Assembly (NCBI GenBank): GCA_001931905.2
Contig: MSJI02000111.1
Coordinates: 140,790 to 204,789 of the forward strand
DNA length: 64,000 nt
Reading direction: 5' to 3'
Source: Cladosporium sp. IMV 00045
Taxonomy: Eukaryota; Ascomycota; Dothideomycetes; Cladosporiales; Cladosporiaceae
A program made the translations under genes and the position numbers. Below, piece by piece: positions 55,404 through 64,000 of the stretch. Below the pieces are notes generated by a model, which saw only the letters and a program-made list of their open reading frames with translations, was not told the DNA's origin and did no database searches. Position 1 is the stretch's first letter. Each line of letters begins with the position of its first letter.

Positions 55404-55748
55404 GGTCGGGTTGTGCTGGTGGTTGGTTGAGCTGTTGGGTGTTGTTAGGGAAGTAGCAAGCTACCTTACCTGCCTTGCGCTCGCAGCTTTGGAGAAGTTC
55501 GAAGGTTCGAAGTTGGAGGTTGGAGGGTAAGGGTAGAGCGAGCAATGTAAGCCCGATGAATTGCCGAACTTCACTCAAATCAATCAATCAAATCGATCAA
55601 TCAATTCGTTCATCTCCCGACAGCATGTGATGCAATCACCTGTCAATCGCAAAGAATAGAAGCGCGCGCACTCTCACTTCACTCCAGCAAATGTAGGTCT
55701 CACTCGACACTCATCACAAGCACCTCCGCCAGTTCAACACACCACGAC
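55404..55748. other. Divergent promoter region with a short TCAA-rich microsatellite
   Basis: This is shared by Cdc5 (minus) and the small gene at 55749 (plus). At about 55577-55605 there is an imperfect AATC/ATCA repeat. No gene. Confidence 0.5.
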
Positions 55749-56126
55749 ATGAACGACGATGCTCCGTCCAACCCTCCGCCCAAACCCCATCGTCCGCTCC
55801 CTCCTCACACCCTCCACCCGCCTCTCAAGCTCATCATCAACCACCAACTCCCCCTCCACACCCTCATCGTCTCCCTCGAAACAACAAGAACCCAACACCC
55901 AATCAACGCAACCCTCAAGCTCAGCTCAAGAATTGTCAACCTCCTCAAACCACCCCCAAGTCAGGAACCCAAGAAAAAGAAAACCATAGCAGAACAAGAC
56001 GCCGAACTCCAACAAAAAATGTCCGGCCTAGCGGGAGACGGCGGCGAAGCGGGAGTGGAATTGGAAGACGGCCAGCCCGTGAGTATGAAGAGGAGTGTGC
56101 GGAATAACATGTTTCGGTATATTTAA
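55749..56126 (+). CDS. Small conserved protein, possibly mitochondrial
   Basis: This is a 125-codon frame whose C-terminal third (TIAEQDAELQQKMSGLAGDG and then GVELEDGQPVSMKRSVRNNM) resembles the end of small conserved fungal proteins ending in FRYI. The N-terminal part of this frame is low-complexity. In the +1 frame from the ATG at 55759 there is a sequence that looks like a mitochondrial targeting peptide (MLRPTLRPNPIVRSLLTPST), open to 55989. Either an unrecognised intron joins the two frames, or one of them is chance. The function is unknown. The C-terminal exon is the part to trust. Confidence 0.5.
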   Translation: MNDDAPSNPPPKPHRPLPPHTLHPPLKLIINHQLPLHTLIVSLETTRTQHPINATLKLSSRIVNLLKPPPSQEPKKKKTIAEQDAELQQKMSGLAGDGGEAGVELEDGQPVSMKRSVRNNMFRYI

Positions 56127-56519
56127 TTTTGGCGAACGGTGTAATCTGAAAGTTTCAGATCGGGCGAGGGATTTTCTATATAAGACATCGAGACCACGGA
56201 GGGGAAAATGATGCATTAGAGAGAAGGGAAAAACGGCTGCCTCGAGAGTCTCAATGTCATCAAACAATCATAGACATTGGGATGGGATAAGGAAGCAGGC
56301 GGACAAGAGATTCCAATTCTTACACGCCACCCACACAGAGACAAGATCTATGGATCTGCTGTCTACAAACCGTCCATCCTGGGGAGGCGCAGGGCCGCTC
56401 TGAGGAGCTCATGAAATCAACTTCCTCCGCACCCATTAGAAAATCTACAATCACCCAGCACCCGGCTACAAGCATCTGCAGTTACCCCAACATCCACAAC
56501 CTCCCATTCAACGCCACAA
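56127..56519. other. Convergent intergenic region
   Basis: It lies between the small gene and the 3' end of the WD40 gene. No gene recognised. Confidence 0.4.
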
Positions 56520-59500
56520 TCAAGACGCCCCAACCTTCGCCTCCTCATCCTCCTGCCTCGCAGCAGCAGCCGGGGGTGGCGAGAAAGGCAGGTTCGAAGC
56601 TGGCGGACTCTGTTCTTGCGCCGGATGATGCTGCGGCGTCAAAGGCGAATTGGTGGCGCGTTTGATCTGCTTCCTCCCGTTGGATTTGTAGTAGAGCAGG
56701 ACGTCGCCTCCGACGCGCCACATGGAAGACCGCACTGTTGCGAGGGTCATGTTGGGCGGGACGATCTGGTTTGACGGATTTTGTTAGCGATTTGTTCGAA
56801 ATAGCGAAAATAATGAAATGCCCCTCTGGGCCATGCAGTCCAGCTACTTACCTGATTCTGACACCAAAGCTCAAGATACTCCTCCGGCTTCAGCGCACCC
56901 TCGTCCTCTCCCTCAGCAGGCTGCGGCTCAATGCGCTCCGCGACGTAGGCCAGGATCTTCTTCGCGCGCAACATCCTGTTGGCGTTGAGGCGGTTGTTCC
57001 CGTCGGCGGCGATGCTCGGCAGGGGCGTGTACAGGCTCCCTTCCTCCTCCCACGGCTCGAGCACGAAGCTGATCTTCGAGATGTCCTTGTGCGGCACCTG
57101 GTTGCGCAGCAGCACCTCGCCGAGCCACATGGGAGCCGCGCGTTCGACGAGGTCGCACATTTCGCCGAGGGCGCCGACCGTGCCTTCGAAGAGGTCGGCG
57201 ACGCCACCGGCTTCGGGCCGGTCTTCTTGGATGAGGATGGTGGTGTTGAGTGGGGGTTTGAGGACGGGGGTTTCTGCGGGCAGGGAAGGTGTGATGGCCG
57301 AGGGCAGCTCGAGAGGTTTGATGGTGACCGGCAGACCGTTATCGCGTGCCAATTGCGACTGCTGTTGCGCGTGCAGTGAGTCTTCGTAGGAGTATCGGAT
57401 CTTTTGGATAGTACCCAGAAGATTGTCGTCCACGACACGCGAGTTGCTCGTCTTACTCGAGCGAGAGTCGGATTCCGTTTCCTCTTTCTCCTCCACAGGT
57501 GCAGGCTTATCTTTATCCGCAGCTTGTGACGGGCGGCCCATCTTCTTCATTCCGCTGAAAGACATTCCCATGCGGAATTTCTTGCCGAAAAGACCTTCCT
57601 TACTAGGGGTGTCTTTTGGCGTTGCGCCAGCCGCATTTTCAGACGGCGTCGTGGGCTCTTCATTGCCTTCGCCAGGCGTCACGGGAGGCCTTGTAGCTCC
57701 GGGAGATGTAAGATCGGCGTTTGGCACGCGGGATGTTGAGAAATAATCACTGTGGCGATCAGTCGATTGACGAGAGGTCTGCGAAAGAGTCCTGTCTAGA
57801 GGTTCACCTTCACTGCCGGCCTCCGAAGGCGCCTGAGCATTCGAGGGCACCATTGAACCACCATGAAGGGCGGATCCTGGTGTAGACGGCCCAATAGCAA
57901 GGCCTGGTGTATGTACTGCTGCAAAACCGTTGGTCGGCTTAACTGTCGACGCTGAAGGCGGTCCTGAAACCTCTGAATGCCAGCCATTCGTGGCTTCCGT
58001 TTGAGGCAATTGAATTGATCCAGGTGCATTTTCCCTCTGCAATTTCTGTTGTTCCTGTGCTGTCATGAGCTGGCTTCTGTACACTTGGTCGCGTTGGATC
58101 TCCACCGTGATCAAGTTGTTAAAAAGGTACCTCAACACCCATTTGCCCAGATTGATCCGCTGGTCGTCTCGGAACTCAATTTTCTCATCCAAATCGAGCT
58201 CGTCGGCATACATCTCGGCATCGAAGCAGTTGTTTTCTTCCAGGACGACGGTGACGCTTCCCGTCCTTGTATCAACGGTACACCAGTTCGCTACCGTACC
58301 ATTAGTCGCTACCTCATCGCGTACGTCTTCGATGTGTCGCTTGCCGAAAGATCTGATGGGTACGCATTTGAGGAGATCCCACATGAGAACCTCGCCCGCC
58401 GTATCCAGCGTGAGCACCCGTCTTCGGTCGTTGAGCATGACATGTTTGATCAAGCCGTTCTGGCCTTCTATGGCATAATCTGGCTGATCGCGCACTGGAT
58501 GAGGTACGACGAGTTCTTCACTGTGCCTGTCGAGCGTTGACCTGCGCCCACTGGCTGGAGCGGGTGAGTCGGTCGTATCATTATCCACGCTAACCACAGG
58601 TGTTGGAAAGTATGCTGCATTGCTCAGTCGCAGCATGTGCTTCAGTGGGATCTTTTTGGTCAGGCCATTTGCCTTGAGCTCGCTTGTCCTCTGGCTCGGA
58701 CTGGTCGGCTGTCTCGAGATCGTAGTCGAAACGCTAGACCGATGCTGCCTGAAAGTGTAGTTGTCGGGCACGTCAATCTCGGCTCCTTGGGTCTCAATGT
58801 CTGCCCAGCGGTTGATGCTCGGCCTGCTAGTCGCCGTCCAGATGTAACCTCCCGCGGCCGTGACCTTGTGCACGCCCTCGTGCTCCTGGCAGAGCGCAAC
58901 GGAAAGACCTTCGTCGAGCTCGATGGTGTCTCGTGTGTCGGTCTTGGCCACCATGCCGTTCTTGTCGCTCGAGTAAAACACGTTCAAATCCGGGTCTTGA
59001 GAGAAGAGGCTCCACACGCTTGAGTCGTGCATGGTGAGCGTGTACATGCAACGACCGGCGATGGTACTCCACACCTTGACTGTACGGTCACTGCTGGCGG
59101 TCAAGATGGTGCTCCCGTCGTGGCTGACCAGCACGTCGCGAATGTTGTCCGTGTGGCCTACCAATTTCGTTATCCTCTTGCCCGTCCGCGAGTCCCACAC
59201 TCTGACAGTGCTCTCAGGCCCTCCGCTGCAAATCACATTGTTCGTCGCCGCGAGCGCGTACACGCTCCCCTTCTCCTTGGAGGACAAGCTTCCAGTCTCG
59301 TCTTCACCAACGTTGATGCACAGCTTTTGTCCGGCTCCATTTAGATCCCATAGACAGATCTTCCGGTCGAGACCACCGCTTGCGACCCAATCACTCGTCG
59401 GCGAGGGCACAGCTAGCGTCTTGACGTAGTCGCTGTGCAGACCGATCGATTGCGGTGGTGTTCCGTCCGTCGCTGCGGGTCGCCATAACTTGACCGTGAT

Positions 59501-59992
59501 GTCGGACGAAGCGGACAGCAGGGCTTGGTTGTTCTGGCAGAGCGCGATGTCATTGATCCAATGCGTATGCGCCTGCACTTGCTGGCGGAAAGCGGTGGGA
59601 GGAGGCTTGTAGTCGGAAGGCGGTTCGGTGGAGTTGTTCAGGTCGAGTCCGAGGTCCCAGGCGCAGATCACGCCGTCTCGGCCGCCGGAGTATCTGTGCT
59701 GCTGTCAACACTGCTTGCCATGCGGGTTGGAAAGAAGGTGGTGGTGGGTTGGATACATGTACGTACAGTGTAGAGTTGTTCGAGTCGACAGCGAGGCCGT
59801 TGACGCCTAGTCTATGCCCGCCTTTCTGGTTGGCGAGAGGCAGGACTACGCCGTGTCAGCCAGGTGCACGGGAAGCAGGCACAGGGTGCGACGATCGCAT
59901 CACATCACACCTGCATGCGCGCAGTGATGCGAAGGTGGTTTTAGGGTGTTCCTCTTACCATAGCTGATCCTCTGCCTCGCCTTGCGGGCCAT
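56520..59992 (-). CDS. WD40 protein of the WDR48/UAF1 (Duf1) type
   Basis: Four exons, 59959-59992, 59767-59845, 56852-59693 and 56520-56765, with phases that fit and introns of 113, 73 and 86 bases, give about 1066 residues. The start [20 protein letters not shown], completed across the first intron, is typical of fungal WDR48 proteins. WD repeats fill the first 320 residues, for example [45 protein letters not shown] and [16 protein letters not shown] long Ser/Pro-rich region follows, then the C-terminal DUF3337 region (from about 830). In known cases such proteins bind and activate ubiquitin-specific proteases. The last intron is placed because the downstream frame [20 protein letters not shown] matches the family end. 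Confidence 0.85.
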
Positions 59993-60858
59993 CAAGTCGC
60001 GGGTCAGAGCTCGTTAGGGACGTCGCAGTAGCATGTGAGGGGGATGAAGGTGCGCGATCCGAACGATCGGGTGGTGGAACCGTGGTGGACGAGCGGCAGG
60101 GACAAAGGGTCAATGCTGGGGTGTGTCAATGCGCGAGGGTACCGATAGTGGGTGTGGCAGATCGCCAACCGTGGGTGGAAGTGAAGTCGTCGGCAGGTGT
60201 GAAGAAAGTGACAGCGAGTAGCTACAAAAGGAGAGTTTGAGGGTTGAGACAGACAAGACGAGACAAGACCCGAGCAATCAAATGCGCGCGCGACACCAAG
60301 ACCAAGGACTTAAGGGCAAGGAGAGAGGGCTGGGACTCAAGATGCTTCGCCTGCTGCCGGCAAGCCAAAGTCCGCCAATATCACCCAACCCGCTCTCCTC
60401 TCCGACTTGCTGCTAAACCCGCACGGTGATGACATTGGCGGGGAAAATAGAGCGGGGATGGCTTCATGCGCCGTTGCCGCTCTGCCACGCGATCATTCAA
60501 CGTATCGACGTACCTATGAGATAATTATAGGTAAGTCAAAATCTGACAAACGTCGAAGCCTTCTAGAAAAACTACACATGAAGTATCTCCATCACGTCGA
60601 CGCAGGTGAGCATCTACGCATGCTTGCCACGTGAAATAATTTGATTATTACCTTATTCATGTGGCTACATTCACGTGGCTACATGTAGCAAGTAAGCAAG
60701 CAAGCGAGCGAGCTGTACCACCGCATGCGATTTCTCCCCTACCCACATGTAGGTACCCTATCCCATATCTACCCGTGCTACTTGATATCCTGCCCTGCCA
60801 TGCCAAGTTCCGCCCATCCCAATGTCGTCAAATCAATAAAACTTCAATAAAAGCCCAC
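59993..60858. other. Upstream region of the WD40 gene and 3' flank of the karyopherin
   Basis: No gene recognised. Near 60658-60710 are a doubled GTGGCTACAT and a short AAGC/GAGC microsatellite-like run. Confidence 0.45.
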
Positions 60859-63800
60859 TCACGGCCCCATCGTCCTCAACTTCTCCTGCTCCTCCGGCGT
60901 AAGCGAGCCGAAAATCTCGCCAAACTCCGCGCTCGAGCCCTTGACGCGGAAGAAATCGAGCAGGTAAGTTTGCGTCTCGTCGTCCCTCGCCCTCGCCGCC
61001 GCGCTGTCCTCCGCTCCCAGTGCCATGAGCTGCGACTTGGTCATGCCGGAGCCGAGGTCGAGGAAATCGTTCGGGTCGTCCTCCCACTCGCCGTCGTCGC
61101 TTTCGTCGTCGTCGAAGTCGGCTGCTGCGCCGGCGTCGAGGGTTCGCGGACCAGAGGCGGAAAGGAGCTCGCCCACGAGGACCTTGATGATTTTTAGCTG
61201 GGCGGGGACGGTGGTGTACTGGTCCGGTTGGGCTCGTGCGCGCGATCTGGTCATGATCCGGTCGGATTGGGGGACGATGAGATCGCCCTTCACTTGTACG
61301 CTGGCGAGGCGAGGGTCTTGAAGATCGTAGAGTTTGGAGAGCGCGATCACGCTGTAGCTTGTTAGCACGTCTTGCAATTTCGCTCTTAGACATTCATCAC
61401 TTACTTTTGCCTGATTTCATCATATCCAGCGAAATTGATCGAGTTCTCCAACCATTTGCTCATAACGACTTGCAGACCGCTCTGCTCGCCGATCTGGACG
61501 TCCGCCAGGAAGCCAACGACTTCATGTGCTGAAATGAGAGACAGGCGTGCAAACACGAGGATCAGGCTCTGAATCAGATGGGCTTGAGTCGCCGTGCTCA
61601 GGCGAACTGCCACAGCGTTCAGCAGCTGCACCAGGTAGGGGCCGAGTTTCTCGCCACCAGCTTTCTCGACAACTTCAGCGGCCAGACCACCAACCTCGGC
61701 CGCGCCGTTGTCGTCAACGGCAGGGTTGAGCAGGCGATCGATGATGATCAGCACCACTTCAAGACCTCCCTTTCCAGCCTCGTCCTGCCAGGAAAACATC
61801 TGCTCCGCATCGTGAATGAGCATGTTCTTCACAGCCGCAGTGGCTGACTTGAGGAGTTCCTCATCTTGAGACCCGAGGAGCAGTCTGTTGAGACGAGGCA
61901 TGGACGTTGCGATGAAGTTAGGAGGCAAAGGCGTAGTGCCTTCCGCTGCCAGGACTGAAAGTAGCTCGGCAGCTAGGTTCGCGAGCGCGTTCTCCTCCGT
62001 CAGGGTAGCCACATCAAATGCGCCCATGAGCGAAGGCAAGACCTTGGCGGAGAGTTGAGCAAATTCTTCATGACCGGTCGCCGAGATGGTGCTTGCAATT
62101 TCCTCGAATGTCTCCGTGATGAGAAGGGCAATCTGGAAGTTGCTCGCGCCCTGACTTGCGACAGTGAACAGCAGATCAATGCCACCACCTGTGAGACAAG
62201 TGCGAGTATCGAGCAGCATTGCGTCCCTCAGAGTCTCGATGACTGTGATGAGAAGGTCATCACTGTCTGTAAGCTCATCAAGGTCTTGTGTTGTGAGGAA
62301 ATCGTTGAGAGCAGCGATAATAGCAGGCTGCAGCGGAAGAGTGTTGGAAGGCGGCAATGCGGCAAGGTAATATTGCAAGGCGCGAATGCATGATACCTTG
62401 ACGACCTCGGAAGAGTCGTGAGAGATGGCCTGCAGCGATGCCTCCATGAAAGAAGTGGCAACGGGCATGAGGGCGTCGCCGGATGTTCGTGTGAGACTTC
62501 CCGCGACCAGATATCCACGAGCACGGAGGAAGGCCTCTTCCTCTTGGAGGGCATGCTTGATGAAATCGACGTAGCCATTTGCAGACTCCGGACCGATGCT
62601 CTTTTCAACGTCCTGAAAGTCGCTCAAGAGCTGGTTTAGAAGATAGAGCGACGCCTCCTTGGCTTTCCAGCTGACGTTCTCCATGTAAAGCTGTCTGGTG
62701 TATGAGAGTAGGCCTTCCACGGTAGCTGCATTGAGCCATTCGCCGAGCTTGATGATCAGGTCGCCGCAAGCGCTACGGGGCGTGTAATTTGCTGTCACAT
62801 TAGCCTCCTCTGAGAGGAAGATGTTCACATCAATGTCCCACAGGCCTTCTTCTTCGTATGTGATCTGAGCATACGCCACTGCGACTTTCATGACCTCAGT
62901 AACCCAGTTGTTCTGATTTTGAAGTTGCTGCTCAAGTTGCTTGCGAACAGGTGGTGCGCGGAGGCAGGCTTGCATAAAGTCGAGTTCCTCGAGAACAAGG
63001 AAGTCAAGGGTGTATGGCAAGCCATCTGCATCTTCGAGGCGACCTTGACGATCCTCTTCAATGTACATCTGATGATATTGACCTTGCAAAGATGAAAGCT
63101 CGCTCCAGGTTGCAGAGAATAGATCAGGGCTTTGAGGCGAAAGGGTAGAAGGGAAGATGTTTCGTATCCGCATGAGAACCTTGACAACTTGCAGCTTGAG
63201 AGCTACAATACCTCTGTAAGTCTCTGGCACACCGGCGTCTGCAAGCTCAGCCTCCTGAGGCGGAGCAGGTGGTAGCGGAGTTTTGAGCATTGTCAGGAAG
63301 AACGGAATCCAGCCACTTAGGGTCTCTTCTGCGAACGCCTTGACAGCGGCCTTGTGATCTTCCATCACCATCTCCAAGGTGTCGAAAGTAGATCTGAAGA
63401 CAGAAACCGCGAGCGCTCGCAAGATTGGCTTCCTTTGCTCAGCCACAGCAACATCGTAGACTGCCCTGACGAGATCACGAGCAACTGTAAAGAACTGATC
63501 TTCGTTGAAACAATCGTCGACAAGCTCGTTCAGGACTTTGAGAGCACCGTGAAGCTGGCCATCTGAGCCGGTGGAGACGACATTCAAGACAGTTGGCAAG
63601 AGGTCTGGCCACTCATCCGGAAAATCGACGGTGGCGATCTTGCTGACGACCAAGCTCGCCGCGCTTTTGATCTTCCGCTCATCACGCCCGCTCAAGGCGA
63701 TGTCCAACAACGCCCGACGGATCTGGGATTTCTTTGCATCATCCGCGTAGAGATGGCCGTTGAAGTCCTCAAACTGGGGTGACCAACATGCCAGAACGAA

Positions 63801-63989
63801 CGTCTTCAGGTAGAGCAGGGCGCTCTGGCGAACCTGAAGGGGCACGTCGGCATGCTGGCCGATCGACACCAAGCCGATGGGAAAGTCCGGGTTGCCATAC
63901 TGCTGCTTAAGCTGCCATTCTGCGTTCTTCCTGGGTCCTTCGCTGGGAGACTGCGTTTCGGTAAGCAACCGCACTAGCTGCTCCTCCAT
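60859..63989 (-). CDS. Karyopherin beta, Kap114/importin-9 type
   Basis: Two exons, 61405-63989 and 60859-61357, around a 47-base intron (GTAAGT...CAAG) give about 1027 residues. The start MEEQLVRLLTETQSPSEGPR is followed by the importin-beta N-terminal domain, where the Ran-binding HEAT repeats lie (KNAEWQLKQQYGNPDF, RQSALLYLKTFV, and FPDEWPDLLPTVL). HEAT repeats continue to the end. The C-terminal region has an acidic loop (DFDDDESDDGEWEDDPNDFL), as in Kap114/importin-9, which import TBP and histones H2A-H2B into the nucleus. The sequence ends with SLTPEEQEKLRTMGP. The start lies close to the right edge of the window, so its promoter is not visible. Confidence 0.88.
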
Positions 63990-64000
63990 CTTTCGGGGTC

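Overview
This window is fungal nuclear DNA, most likely from a filamentous ascomycete (Pezizomycotina). The signs are short introns of mostly 47 to 64 bases with GT-AG ends, a dispersed single 5S rRNA gene, Zn2Cys6 transcription factors, a secreted pectin lyase and typical ascomycete housekeeping genes. A plant-associated or saprotrophic Dothideomycete would fit, but that is an inference. Most gene models below were assembled by hand from reading frames and splice signals.

Layout. Positions 1-11365 and 36129-47447 are two diverged direct copies of one block of about 11.3 kb. The left copy runs off the window edge and ends at a 20-base run of N. Each copy carries, in order: a Zn2Cys6 regulator (+), an amino-acid permease (+), a gasdermin-like protein (-), a TPR-subtilase protease (-), a single-pass membrane protein (+) and a pectin lyase (-). 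In the left copy all genes appear intact. In the right copy the permease has two frameshifts and the gasdermin-like gene has a nonsense codon and a frameshift, while the regulator, protease, membrane protein and pectin lyase stay open.

Between the copies (11386-35869) lie a ZIP zinc transporter, a proline-rich and repeat-rich cell-surface protein, a T5orf172-domain protein, two membrane proteins, a Ser/Thr-rich secreted protein, a 5S rRNA gene, a multi-exon secreted SGNH hydrolase, an ankyrin-repeat protein and an amidase. To the right of the second copy (47912-63989) is a dense housekeeping stretch: TRM2 tRNA methyltransferase, a Prp43-type DEAH helicase, Cdc5/Cef1 splicing factor, a small conserved protein, a WDR48/Duf1-type WD40 protein and a Kap114/importin-9-type karyopherin.

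The two most interesting signals are linked. First, the gasdermin-like gene next to a subtilisin-family protease matches the arrangement known for fungal regulated cell death (HET-Q1/HET-Q2, RCD-1). Here the duplicated module has lost the pore-former but kept the protease, and the protease linker is much more diverged than its two ends. Second, comparing the copies shows four copy-specific 5-base insertions, all giving the same heptamer TAACTTA at a TA dinucleotide. That is what excision of a TA-targeting (Tc1/mariner-type) transposon would leave. Two of the four footprints sit in coding frames and help explain the dead permease and dead gasdermin copy.
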